Origin: Zygnema cylindricum | Taxonomy: Eukaryota > Streptophyta > Zygnematophyceae > Zygnematales > Zygnemataceae | Assembly (NCBI GenBank): GCA_037447655.1 | Contig: JBBHKE010001350.1 | Span: 78,252 to 142,251 of the forward strand | Reading direction: 5' to 3' | DNA: 64,000 nt | In this document: in pieces, positions 1-11,600 of the stretch | Layout: every line of letters starts with the position of its first letter | How positions within the stretch are numbered: position 1 is the stretch's first letter | Notes under the pieces: generated by a model | What the model saw: the letters and a program-made list of their open reading frames with translations, nothing else | What the model was told of the DNA's origin: nothing | Databases searched by the model: none | Program-made: the position numbers and the translations under genes

Positions 1-180
1 GCCTTCTGACTCTAGAAAGAGCATAGGCAGCCATGGCTCTAGCTTCCTCTCCAGCCTTCAGTGACTACGACAAGTATGGGGGCTAGAGAGAGAAGTTAGA
101 AGCAGGCTGCCTCTGCTTTTTCCTGCTTCTACTTAAATCATTTAAATAACCTAGGAAATACCTTTAATTTCAACAGTATT
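1..180 (-). repeat. Dispersed repeat fragment, inverted relative to a copy near 56.7 kb
   Basis: Read on the minus strand, this stretch matches 56740-56885 and then continues into 60443-60470. That other copy was split by the copia-type element at 56886-60442. The uninterrupted join here, around CCATGGCTGCC, is the related empty site that proves the insertion. No coding potential is seen. Confidence 0.75.
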
Positions 181-199
181 TATGACGGCTACGATCAAA

Positions 200-895
200 A
201 CCTGGTTTCGATCGGACGGCCGGAAAGGATGTCGAGATCGCGGAAGAAGATTTCGTCGGTTTGCGGTCATCGCCACATAGGATGACACGTGGAAAAATGA
301 CATTGGATAGCGGCATCTCCGAGGATTACGTGAACGAAACTGGAGATGGCATGTGTCGACATTTTGGCCATGTCGTACGATGGCCGTACAGAAAGTACAT
401 CGGCACCTGTACTTTTTTGTACAGTACAGTAAATTGATTGGTGGCGTGCGTCAGTAGATAGGGTCTTAGAGAGAGATTAGGACTTATAATTTTTTGGGTA
501 GGTAGTCGCCTCTCCCAGAGAGCATCTTTTTTAAAGGCAAACTTTGGCCAACCATAACTATGAATTTACTTGACCATTTTCAGTGATTCTTTTTGCTGCG
601 GACTCAAGGGAGTCCACGCTACACAGTGGTGTAGTTGGTCAGAGTTTTTGCCTGCCAGGGTGGCTGCATTTCTAAGGGAAAGTCAAAGTGGGTGAATGTG
701 TCCAAAACTCATATTTTAACTTTGCATTCTGTGGTGAAACAGAGCACACAGAAAGTCTTATGTCACAGGGGTGAAGCTTTAATGGGGTTTTGATTGTCAA
801 GGGGTCAATCATTTGGGTTTGTATCAACTTGGAGTCGGCACTATCTAGAATAGCTTCTTTTGGATCTGCGATTCTGTGGGCAATGGAGCAGTTAT
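200..895 (+). repeat. Dispersed repeat, copy A (about 0.7 kb)
   Basis: Matches 60719-61437 in the same orientation, most strongly from the GCCGTACAGAAAGTAC motif near 370 to the TGTGGGCAATGGAGC end near 890. A short piece (TCTGCCAGGGTGGC) also occurs near 8405. No reading frame is shared by the copies, so this is a non-coding repeat of unknown class. Confidence 0.8.
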
Positions 896-947
896 GGTGA
901 GTATCCCTCCAAACTATTTTTTTTTATTAACTTCACCCGTTGTACAT

Positions 948-1230
948 CGTCCAAGAGTCAAACATTCAGGCGACGAGAAGAAGTCATCGCTAATGGTACA
1001 ATGTTATCATTTAGACGGCGACAACATAATGTCGTCACCGGTTAATTGATTCCCCGATTGTCCACATCGAGGTGACGACATTTTTTCATCGCCCTTGTCC
1101 AACATTCAGGCGACGACAATAGGTCATCGTTGATGGTACAATACTCTCGTTTATACGGCAAAAATATAATGTCGTCGCCGGTTAACTGATTTTGCGTTTG
1201 TCCACATTGAGGCGACGACATTTTCCCATT
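948..1230 (+). repeat. Two diverged tandem units of about 140 bp rich in CGACGACA
   Basis: AACATTCAGGCGACGA occurs at 961 and again at 1101, and the sequence after each aligns (GGTACAAT..., AATGTCGTC, CCGGTTAA, TGTCCACAT). Related CGACGACA/TGTCGTCG blocks continue to about 1290. Short reading frames here are by-products of the repeat. Confidence 0.8.
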
Positions 1231-1910
1231 GATCTTTCATTGTATGATGTGTGGACATAAATGAAGCGACGACACAATGTCGTCGCCATCCCAAAGACGA
1301 ACAACACAGCCTTTTCCACCCCCCCCATTTCATCACAATCCCGCAGACCGTTTTATCCTATCTAAATATTGATCCTAAATATATATATATACACATGTAA
1401 AACAATACGTATAACAACCAATAAATAACACCCATGAGGAAAAAGGTTACAAGAGTAAATGACTACATTTAATCTCATGTCATCTGCAACGGATTACACT
1501 CAAATAATTCGCATTAATATGTAAACAACAACAAATTGTAGAAAGGAAATATACATTAATATAAACTGAAAAATGAGAGAATAAAACATTGTAGATGATT
1601 GAAAACCGCACAAAAATAGTAATAATCGAGAGGTGGATTGATGAGGTAAAGGGAGAATAGTTGTAGAAAAACTCACTACATCCTTTGCTTCCCGAAAATT
1701 GTTCGGAAAACTTGTTGGTAGTTTTGGGGGTGAGGCTTCGGTATCACTTCTCTTGCTCCTCAGCGATCATCCACAAAATTAATCGCTAACGATTTTTTTC
1801 TGTTGTAACGTGTTGTTTTTTTCGACTGGACTGCGGCGGGTTAAAAGTTGTAGGTTGACTCTCCAAATCTCCATCCACATTGTTGTCATGCCGCATCGCG
1901 TTGGCTGCTC

Positions 1911-2130
1911 ACGCGCACGTTATCATGCACGCATGCGCGGTATTTTGCACGCACGCGCCGTATTTCTCACGCACGCGCAGTATTTCTCACGCACGCGCGG
2001 TATTCTGCACGCACGCACGGTATTTTGTATGCACGCGCAGTTTAAGGCATGCTCGCTCGGTTTTATGCATGCACGCGCGGTTTTATGTATGCACGCGCGG
2101 TTTTATGTATGCACGCACGATTTTGGCACG
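1911..2130 (+). repeat. 20-bp minisatellite, about 11 units
   Basis: Units of exactly 20 bp of the type GCACGCGCGGTTTTATGTAT follow each other with few changes. Because 20 is not a multiple of three and the unit lacks stops, long open frames appear in all plus-strand phases. They encode only a repeated HAR/CTH pattern and are not called as genes. Confidence 0.9.
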
Positions 2131-3086
2131 CGCACATAATTTTTGTTGTCACGTGCAATTTAATTCTGATTCATATTTTCAGTTTTTCGTTGAAAGGTAC
2201 TAATTTTGTGCGATATGTTTTATTTCGTGCGTAGGTACACGATTTTAAAAGTTGGATGCGAAAAATCGTTTGGGCGACGTGACGCGATTTCGAGTATTTG
2301 ATGCAAGACCTTTTATTTCGTGCGCTATTTATCGTTTCGTGCGTATGCACGCGATTTCGGCAGTATCGACGCGAAGTATCGTATGGAGGCGTATCGCGAT
2401 TTTCGAGCAACGCTTCGATATATTATATTTTATTAAGTCGCGAACCCATGTAGGTTTGCGCGCACATGTAGTTAGGGAGGGTTTTTACCCTCGGACGGTG
2501 GATTTTGTCAGGCGTACGGCAGACGATGTTGGCCGCCTATTGGCCAACATCTTAAGTAGTTTTATGCATGTAAAGTAGATTAGACGTAGGCTAATTTTGC
2601 TTAGGCCTAGCGTAGCTCTTACTTAGCCTAATTCTTAGACTTAGAGAATTTAGCTTTTTGACAAGAATTTTTTCTTGGCAGCGGAGCTTTTCTCTTGCTC
2701 TCTCTCTCACCGATTGCCCACGTGTGTTTATTCTCCTTGCTTGCTAGCTGTAGAGGCTAGATAGGTTAAGAACATTTCCACTTTTATTTCTGCCCACATT
2801 TTTAATCCACACGACATTAGGCCACGTCCGGAAGGTTTCCCTCCAAACTTGGTCTTTTAGTGGAAATTTGGAAATAGAGATCGTGGAGGAGCATATCTGT
2901 ACCTTCCTGTGCTTTCCTCGGGCAGCTTGATGGTTTGGTTGTGTGTTTGTGTCTTGTTTGTATTTCGGTTGGCTAAGAAGGAGTGCTAGTAGCTACCTCC
3001 TGGCTTAGCATTCTTGTCCTAAAGCTCCACTTTTGACTCACCCTATCTCTATGACACCCCTCACAGGTAAAATGTCTTGAAACGAA
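2131..3086. other. Gene-free stretch
   Basis: No gene-like frame, RNA gene or clear transposon end is seen. Short CGCG- and CGATTTCG-rich tracts near 2230-2420 resemble the preceding minisatellite in composition. Confidence 0.5.
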
Positions 3087-4335
3087 ATGCGCATTTTTTG
3101 GTCTTCATACACTAATAACAGAAACGAGCCTTTCGACAACACATATTACAATACGACACAACCTTTTTTGAATACGCCTCAATTTTTACCCGTAGTTCCT
3201 CCTTATATCTCTATTACAAACCTAGATACTTACGTCAACAATCATGGGTTCTCGCTTTCCACCATGTCAATTTTACTAGCAGGTGTTGTTCCACAAGATA
3301 CACCATTATCGGAAAAAAGACCTTCATCATCAACTCCTATGTTTTCGGCACAACCAGTTTCGCAGAATACTGTAGTAACCCTTCCCAAAAAGAGGAAAAC
3401 GACAAAAATCACGAAAATTACAAAAAAAGAAAATCTTAATCCTAAGACCAAAAACGTCAGGTGGGAGTTGTTCGAGATGGAGGCGTTGAACCAAGCGAAA
3501 AAAAGATGAATTCCTACATCAACCAGTGGCAAGTGCGAAATCCAAATTTGGGAGTAATGTTGAGAAATGGGGGGAAATTTCTACGAAGGGGAGTGGGGTA
3601 AACCGAGAATGGAATGAATGTAGGAAGAAATGGAATAATTTAACTAATGAGTTTAAAAAAATTAAGGACCACAGTTCTAAAAGTGGCGTAGCCCTTTATT
3701 TTAACATGCCAAAAAAAGATAGAACTAGCATGGGTTTGCCTCCTTCCTTTTCGAAAAAATTATTCGAAAAAATGTCATGGCTCACCATAAAAGAGTCGGT
3801 GCACCCAAAATTCACATGGAACACTAGGGACGATCCGTCGTTGGCGGACAATACTTTGGAAGAAGAAGAAGAAGATACGGCGATGTTGGAAAAAGATCCA
3901 ATGAGCCAAAATGGTAATGTAAAAGAACCAAATGAGAATGGTGATTATAAAGACGAGAATGGATCTACAAAAGGTGTAGGTGAGGAGAGCAACAAGGTTA
4001 AGGGAGAAGATGAGGGGGGTGAAAGGAAAGGTGCAAGTAAAAAGAAAGGTGCAGGACTTCATTCGCCTCAGCATGGAGATAGGTTCACAACAACAAGGAA
4101 AAGGAAACGAGATGTACGCAAGGTTAAGCAAGAGAACTCTTCACATATGTCGCAAGATTTTGGTGAAATGCTGGAAAATAGTATGGGAAAAGTAAACAAG
4201 GAGCAATTTGAGCGACAATAAAAACTATCCGACAAGCAATTCGATCGTCTCGAAATTGTTCTTGATAAAGTCGTAGATAAAATGGTGTCGGCATTGGATA
4301 GAAACACGGATAAAATATTATGCAGTAAATTTTAG
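3087..4335 (+). pseudogene. Trihelix (Myb/SANT-like) DNA-binding protein, broken by a frameshift and a stop
   Basis: Two overlapping-phase frames (3087-3509 and 3505-4221) together encode one protein. Near the middle is a Myb/SANT-like trihelix domain. Helix 1 (VRWELFEMEAL) lies just before the break; helices 2-3 carry EKWGEIS, NREWNECRKKWNNL and FKKIKDH after it. Then come a DR..LPPSF motif, an acidic EEEEED tract, a Lys/Glu-rich linker and a basic stretch. The frame changes by one base at a run of seven A (3498-3504). A TAA at 4219-4221 is followed by 37 more in-frame codons (DKQFDRLEIVLDKVVDKM..., amphipathic) up to a TAG at 4333-4335, so the usual C-terminal helix lies beyond the stop. 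Such domains occur in plant transcription factors and as the second protein of PIF/Harbinger transposons. I cannot tell which this was. The A-run shift could be a sequencing error, but the second break argues for decay. Confidence 0.65.
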
Positions 4336-5550
4336 TGAGTTCTTTTTTGCTAGAAAGGGTAAGAATGGTTAGTATTCATTGTAGTGTGTACCATGTGGTT
4401 GAGCGCGTGATGAGAAACCAAGTTTTTTGAGTTTCTTCTATATGACTTCCAAACACTTTTAGTTTGTTTATTTTGATGTTAAGCATGAAGTTGACAAGTT
4501 TGAAGTTCTTGGTATTTTGATCGGTACAAAAATAAACGGTGAAGCAAACAAGTTTATTTATTGTGTTGTGTTTTACATAAGTGATGTATATTTCAAGAAC
4601 AAAAGGTGAATACTTTTATATGCTATGAAAATTCGCATCATTTTTGCCATTTTGGGTGGTGAAACCATTGATGACTTCATCCAAGCTACTAAGAGGTGTA
4701 ATTTGAGTTTGGATTGGATGGCTATGTTTAAACATTCATTTTTATGCATGTGTTGTGTTTTTCGTTGTAGTCATATTACACAAAACCATGAATGAAAAAC
4801 AACACGCGTCGACTGAACATAAAAATTCAAAACAAAAGTATACGTGGAAGGAATGAGATAAAGATTTAAAAAAAGCAAATAAAAAGTGCGAAAAACAACA
4901 AACAACAAACTACAAATGAGGGAGAGGGAGAGGGAGAGAGAAAAAAAAAACTACAAAAACACTTTGAAATACTGAGAAAAGGTTACCCTTTGTTACATTT
5001 TTCAATTTTCAAGGAACATTACAATTACAATACCAACTTCAATTGGAGGTTCTCATGATTTTTATTCAATTTTACCAATCTATCTTTTATTTTTTTAATC
5101 TTTATATTGCTTTTGATTTTTTCCTTTTTTTTGGTGGTTTATTCCCTCACAATTTGGTGTGGAAGACAAAGATGGTCAGCTTTAATGTTTGCCTCCACAC
5201 CATATGTAAGTTGGTTATGCCTCTCTGAACTTACTTGCTATTAAGAAGTTTGTTAATTGGTAGTGGCCACCCGTGCAATCCAAGCGTGCTAGATATAGCT
5301 GGTCGTGACACTTACAAAACCCTCACACAATGCAAAGCTCTTGAAATTTTTGTTTTTTTTTTTGTAAAAAATTGCGATGAAGCACTCGTAAAAAATCTCA
5401 GTAAAAAGGTTTCCTGGCAGTTTTTTTGCAACAGATTACCTTTTTTCCGCAACAGATTAAATTTTTGTAGCATGTGTGAAAATGAAAGAAATTGCGAAGT
5501 ATTGAATTCTTTGGTTTTATAAAAACAAGCAGGCCGAAAGGAGTTAGTTG
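4336..5550. other. Gene-free stretch with a GAGGGA simple repeat
   Basis: Nothing recognisable apart from a purine tract, (GAGGGA)n followed by poly-A, at 4917-4950. Short frames around 5043-5520 are AT-rich and show no family resemblance. Confidence 0.5.
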
Positions 5551-5625
5551 GACAGTGGTAGCAGGGTAGGAGTGTGACAGTGGTAGTAGTGTAGGAGTGT
5601 GACAGCGGTAGTGGAGTAGGAGTGT
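5551..5625 (+). repeat. 25-bp tandem repeat, three units
   Basis: GACAGTGGTAGCAGGGTAGG followed by AGTGT, repeated at 5551, 5576 and 5601 with a few substitutions. Confidence 0.9.
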
Positions 5626-5639
5626 GTTGAACACTGATG

Positions 5640-6079
5640 GTCTGATGTCTACAATGTCACGGTCAACATTACGATGTCACGTCATGTCGCGGGAGTTGTG
5701 ACACCATTTGTCATTGTAGACGTGTACATCCGTCGTTAGTTTTTGATACGTCACCAATCGCCGCATGTATTGTAGACGTTTACAACCGTCGTAGTTATTG
5801 CGTACGTCATCATTCATAGTAAGTTTCGTAGTCGTTTCCAATCGCCGCAAGTTGTACCCACATCTACACCCGTCACATTCCAAAGTTCCGATTTCATTTT
5901 CGCACATAGGGACGCTTTTCAAAGTAGTAGGGAACACTTCACTACACTCCAAAATACTTTTTCAAAGTATCGCCTACATGGGGACGTACCCATAGGAACA
6001 CTTTGAAAAGTACACCATAAAATCAGCGCTAAAATCCAAAATAATGTTTCAAAATACCGGTTACATGGGAACTCGCCCT
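5640..6079 (+). mobile_element. PIF/Harbinger-like MITE, right part
   Basis: Matches the right half of the element at 42191-43138: both share TGTAGACGT..ACAACCGTC blocks, CATAGGAACACTTTGAAAAG, GCGCTAAAATCCAAA and the end ACATGGGAAC(A/T)CGCCC followed by TTA. The left end is not clear. It encodes no protein. Confidence 0.7.
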
Positions 6080-8121
6080 TAAAATGTGAAACTCTTCCTC
6101 TGTCGTGAACTTCTTAAGATAAGATACGGAAAACTTCAAATCAAACTGAACAAACGATCATAATTAAAATTCATCGAAATGCTCTGCCACGGGGTAACAG
6201 ACAACCCCCAGCAAGTTACTCCACGTGGAATATTTTGGCGATATTTCTGTTCGTGTTTCGTAGATACGATCTGTCGTTCTGTCCAGCATAGCGCCATAAA
6301 TTTTGGCCAGGAAATATTTTCGCACTTACATGACTTGCATTTTGCCCACAAGCTATGGTGTGCGATAGACTACATAAATGAATATTATAACGAAAATGGC
6401 ATATGGGACTGTTGGTGACTTGGTGTCCATGATTTTTCCGTCGCTATTAAATTTCCGTCGCTATTAAATTTCCGTCCCCACTAAATTCATGTTGCGACTC
6501 AAATCAATCATGAACACGACGTGATGAACACCGATGGGGACCTTTACATGCAGCATGATTCATTAATTGCTAATGTACCGTACCAGAAGTTTGTTCTAAG
6601 AAATTTCTGAGTTCGCCAATTACATGATGACCAATGGTCATTGTCCCGGTTTGCTCAAAGCCTATAGGGTTCAGTTTCTGGCAGCTCGAACATTTTCGTA
6701 TAGGACACGTCAGATAAATAGTACGACTATTGTCGTCATGTGAGCATGGAAAGCAGGAAAACTGTGCTCTCTATAGTCCATTCTGACTTTTATACTAGTT
6801 CCATAGTGGAACGCAATGGAAACGCAACTAAAACGTGATGAGACGGCAAGTTTGGGTTCCTGCGTTTGGAAAACCCTGCACAAATAGGCCTGTGACCTTG
6901 CATATGTCTGAAGGGAAATTCGGGATGTTTTTGCGCCACAACATCGTAGCCGCCTCGTTAATTTCATCTCTGCAGCCAAATGGTTGATTACATCCATTTG
7001 TCGTCTTTTCATTCAGTGTTCCAAAGAACAAGAGGACTGTCGGTAAGTTTCAAACACTGTCGTAGCTTTACTTATGCATTTGTTTATTCATGTTGTATCT
7101 TTTTCATTCTGATGTTATTTGCTTTATTTGCAAGAACATTAACAATTTATGTCATACGTCTGGATTGCAACTGCATTGTGTGTGTTTTTTGCACAAATAT
7201 GATCGGATTTGTCTAATTTTACTTTGCTTATGCATTTTTATTTTCTGGCACCATTGTCAGCAAGTTATTCTGAAGCAATTTATGGTTACGGTTCAATTTG
7301 TATAAACACATTATGATTTTGACTGTTCTTTACCGTCGTATCTTGCTTTTGGTTAACTTCAGAAGTGTAATTGCTGTCACACACTTGACTTATTTTGGGT
7401 TCAGAAGCCATTTTATGGAATTCAATTAAAAATTGAATTAATTATGGTTCGTTTCCACATTTGGTAGCCGTCATCATCGCTTGTGCGTCTGGTTTGTTAG
7501 GGTTCAGGTCGTAATTTAGATCCCATACCTACAAGCTTTTTTCATTGTCCTTTTCAACATGTACGTGCTGTATTTTCAAATTGTCCTACAGGGATCTAAT
7601 GCTGTTCGGGCAAATTCTCAGCAGATACAGAAATAGGCAGGGTTTCCCTTAGTGGAGTTGCAGCAGCCTTGTTAGTCTCTGGCCATTCATGTTTACATCT
7701 GTTATAATCAATTACATAGTTTATTTTGCTTAAAGCACTTTTGCTGGTTCTTGCAATATCTCTTTTTGCCTGCTGTATCTGACTACTCTTAAAGCCTTCC
7801 CAAGTATAAATATTTATATTTAAAAAAAACAGCTTCAATGGTTGTTATTAGCCACAGTGCCGATGATGCATTTGCCCTTGGCCTTTATGTTGTCTGCCAG
7901 CTTAATAAATTCAGCTGGTATATTGAGTTATAGTTGTGATTTGGAGAATTTTCTAATAATTTGATATCAAGACAAGTCTAGTAGTCACGTGGAATACTAG
8001 CTGGACCATTCATGTGTAACTTCATTCGTTTTCAACTATTTTAATTTTATTCCCGATGGTGATATTACAGGGTACAATTTCAGTGGTTTAGGTCCTCTTG
8101 AAAGGGCTCACTGTAATTTAC
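6080..8121. other. Gene-free stretch upstream of the exportin exon
   Basis: Contains a 17-bp direct repeat, three units of CCGTCGCTATTAAATTT, at 6438-6488. Possible 5' UTR splice sites of the following gene are CTGTCG|GTAAGT near 7041 and TATTACAG|GG near 8070. No protein-like frame is recognised. Confidence 0.4.
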
Positions 8122-8241
8122 ATGGATGATTTCGAAAAAGCTATTCTGTTTACTTTCGATCAGAGTGGGGCTGTTGATGCTCAGCTCAAGTCCCAGGCCC
8201 AGGCTTACTGCGATCAGGCTAAACAGTCAGCTGGGTTCTGG
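8122..8241 (+). CDS. Exportin-T (tRNA exportin, PAUSED/LOS1) homologue, first coding exon only
   Basis: Forty codons starting MDDFEKAILFTFDQ and containing SGAVDAQLKSQAQAYC match what I recall of the N-terminus of plant PAUSED and of exportin-T, an importin-beta family RanGTP-dependent carrier of mature tRNA out of the nucleus. The family has roughly 950-1000 residues made of HEAT repeats, so only the first helix pair is present. The frame runs directly into the ten-N gap at 8242. The sequence after the gap is repeat DNA that does not continue the protein, so the rest of the gene is missing or misplaced in the assembly. The start is supported by a preceding likely intron acceptor and by the fit to the family N-terminus. 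It could also be a solitary exon fragment. Confidence 0.7.
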
Positions 8242-8251
8242 NNNNNNNNNN
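8242..8251. other. Assembly gap (10 N)
   Basis: Ten N interrupt the exportin exon. The fixed length suggests a placeholder, not a measured gap. Confidence 0.95.
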
Positions 8252-8764
8252 GTACGTGTTGATCAACTTAGAAGTGACAAACCTACCGTCTCAATTAGGT
8301 CATGAGGCTAGAACAGTGTGTCCCTACCTGAGGGTATACCTGGCCTGATAGTGGTAAACCAGGTGCATCGGTATGTGTAAACCGTCATTGTTGGTCAGAG
8401 TTTTTGTCTGCCAGGGTGGCAGTTATTTTTGCTTAAACACAAAGGGGTCAGGATTATCCTAGAGGCTTCTTGGAAGCTGTCCACTCTGAGGACTTATGGA
8501 GGTCTCAGAGTTTCACTCATGGCTGAGTTGGAAGGCACAAGCACAGTGATCCACTGCCTCTGCCCATCCTTCACGAGTTTGACATTTACTGCCAAATGTG
8601 TATGGCTACGTGGACCAAATGGTGATAGTCCGGTCCATATGGGAGTCCATCCCTGTGTGACAAGATCGGAGTACTGGATTAACTCTGCCATCCAAACAGT
8701 GAAGATTCAACTAGTTGTGCATGCACTCACTCAGCCACAGATACCTACCTTTGCATTGACCTCA

Positions 8765-8917
8765 TGTACGATTTTCCGTACTAGGACTGTACGGCCACCC
8801 AATTTATGTTGATTTATGTTGGTCCCGGTACGGTATATCGAGGAATATGCTCGATCGATATTCGATTTATCGAATATAGAAATTATCGCGATATGAATTT
8901 ACCCGATACCCAACACG
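8765..8917 (+). mobile_element. hAT-like MITE, truncated right half
   Basis: TACGATTTTCCG..., TTTATGTTGGTCC, the GATATATCGAGGAAT block and the end TTACCCGATACCCAACAC match the right half of the complete copy at 46447-46887. The left end is absent. It abuts another repeat fragment at 8918. Confidence 0.8.
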
Positions 8918-9165
8918 ACTGCCAACCCACCTCCTCGAGGTGGGTTAGGAGGTTGGGTTGACAGTTACAGAGAAAAATGAAGCGAACTCCTCGCGGATGA
9001 ACATCTGACGGCCATTTTTACCTCCAAGACCTTCGGAGAGTATCGACAAGATTCTCTGTAATGTTGTTTTTCGTATAAAAACAAAATAGGCGGTACGATT
9101 TGGTACGGAGAGTCGCGGATTTCTGCAAACTACGCCACTTTTCGCCTGATGAAATTTCACCCTTA
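8918..9165 (-). repeat. Dispersed repeat with GGGTGAAATTTCATCAG end
   Basis: On the minus strand it starts GGGTGAAATTTCATCAGGCG and aligns with 56597-56740 (shared TTTTGTTTTTATA, AACAACATTACAGAGAATC). Its other end (TTCATCCGCGAGGAGTTCGC to GGGTTGGCAG) aligns with 61463-61545. The material between those two pieces in the distal copy is missing here, so this is an internally deleted copy. Confidence 0.7.
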
Positions 9166-11600
9166 AACTCGTTTGTTTAATCTTTTACAATTAGTCCATT
9201 TCCCCTTTACTTATGAGTCTTTGATTTTTTTTTGTTTCTTTTCCCCTTCGTACCCAGATGACTTTCTATCGCAAGTTTTGCAACCCACAATGGCGGAAAT
9301 AAATTTGGATGTTAACAAAAGCTGGAGCTACATTTAGATTTTTGTCGGCAGATTTTTTTTAGGATGTACGTAAACTGTCCTTTTTTTTTCCTTATCAAGA
9401 TTTTGTGTCGGTGGTGTCAGTGAACGATTCTTTGCTACTGTGGCTGACGCCTCAAATGTCACATCATGTACGGACAAATGTCGCGCAAGTACATGTGACT
9501 AAAGACCGTCTTAAAAGGAACCCAACGGTGCGAAACCATGTTTCCCAACCCTGGGAAGTGGGAACAGCTCTACAGTACTTGAATCGAACACATGTTTCCG
9601 TACACGATCAAACTTGCTCCAATCCTGCAACGCCGCTTCACCAATAGCTGCATTTGATTGGTTCCTTAGGAGAAGCAGATTTGGGCTCACAAAAGCCGCG
9701 GGCACACCTCAAGTTTTCTACGGGAATCTGATTTGTCGTACGGAATCATCACAGTTCAGTGTGGTCCAGCCAGTTACTGACAGTTTGACGACAATGCCAG
9801 GATGGGAAGCGATAAAAGAGGGCCGGCGGCAAATGTGTACGGTCCCGCCGGAAATTTGTGGTGTCCAATAATTTTACCAGGATTTAATTCCTCGCAACAT
9901 CGAGGAGAAAATCTTGGCCGTCCGAACGACCTTTTCAACGGGGGATGTTTTTTTCAATTGTCAGAATGCGTATTACCATTTAGGTGATACAAAAAAATAT
10001 TTTGAAGCCAATATGACCACAACATAAAAAGAAGATAAGTTTAATATTTGATTAAAAATTTGAACGGAATCTGAACACAGAAATTTCGTCGACGACGGCG
10101 ATACTAGCCGGCAATGTTCTTGCAGTCAATTTTTCTCAAGCGGTTGGCAGGTGTGTTCGTAAACTGTACGACGTACGGAAATAGTCGGTCGGCACTGTAG
10201 CTCTAAAACCCTTTGAATTTGTGAAGGGCGAGATTCGGTGTGGCAAAAAAAATGAGCGAATCTAGGGTGGTTTCCGCAGACTCTCCCTCTGACAGAAAGT
10301 ACTGTAGCATGACGTTCGCCGCTGCGAGAAGCGGACGGACTATTGCAGCCGCCAGATCGCCTTTACGAAGTTTTTAACCGTCGATGCGTCTTAGGCTTCT
10401 CTCGGCGTCGATCACTCTCACATGGCTCATCACAGCACAGGCATGTGGCTAGTAGTTCGTACTTTTGGATTCGTGTTTACTAGCCAAAAGTCCAGAACAT
10501 TCTTAATGAGTCGCCAGGTAGATTTTTATTGACGGCTGTTTTTAGGTCATTGGTTACTTGGTCCACCTGTCCTAAATTATCGATGCGATTGCAGGAGATG
10601 GCGGAAATCATGCAATTCATGTGAAAACATGAATCAGTACATGTGAATCACATTATGCAGTAGACGTGGGGCAAGTAACATTTAGCAAACCGTGTATCGC
10701 TATTCGCTATGGACGTGGATGTCTTTTTTCCGGCCTTTGAACTCATTATTCTACGTGTGTCGAATTATAATCAGACACCTGTACACCGAGTAAAGCTGAT
10801 TGAAGTGACACGGACTAAAGTACAGTACAGTACTGTACTTGCCAAGGCTAGAATATTCTTATGTCCTATAGTAAATTTTTGTCTGCCCGTTGCTACCTCA
10901 TTGGTTGTTAGGTTTACCAATAATTTGCAGGAATCCGTGCGATCCATCTGCTAAATTCGTGCAACAGCACGTGTGGCAACTTTGCAAGGTTGCCGTTACC
11001 AGCAGCAGCCTTTTAGTGTTTACTGAATGTTTGAAAACAACTGCAGGTGTATTACCTCGAATAAGTTGGGAGTTTTCTTGAGTTTTGAAGGAAGAAACTC
11101 CAAAGTTATCATCTATTTTGATCTTCTTCCTCCACTTTCTTTTGAATGCTGGGTTTTTTTTCGGTTTGTGGATTTATTTTTGAAGCATAATAGATAAGGA
11201 GGGGCAAGAACTGACTTAATTCTTTCTTCAAACAAAATTTGTTTTATTGACATTTCAATCCAAGCTAGCAGATAAGAACGTTAAAAAAGAATAAAGACAC
11301 CATATACACCTCCACACACTTCCATATTCATCATATTATTGTTATTCGTTATTCATTTTTTTGATTTTCGTTTCAATAATTGGTTCAACCTGATACTAAC
11401 CCCGAGATCTGAAACAGGAGTTGTAAAACTTTTTACTTTCTGAAATCACAGGAATAGAGAAGCTAAAAACCAATCAGAACTTGGTTGTAAAACTGGTTAT
11501 CTTAGTTGTAAACTCTAAAAACGAAGGCTTTAGAGGCTTTAGGTGGAGAAAACCGAGAGATTGTGAGAGATCTGGAAAGCAACCTCTATTGATTTAAACA
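9166..11600. other. Gene-free stretch upstream of the OTU gene
   Basis: No protein-like frame is recognised. A small palindromic patch AGTACAGTACAGTACTGTACT lies near 10820. The last few hundred bases before 11601 are probably promoter and 5' UTR, but I see no confident TATA box. Confidence 0.4.

Noticed and set aside
1810-2203. Two overlapping frames of about 108 codons
   Set aside because: They are the 20-bp minisatellite read in two phases; the peptide is a pure repeat with no domain.
8429-8812. A 127-codon frame after the first gap
   Set aside because: No family resemblance; it overlaps repeat fragments and a hAT-like MITE end.
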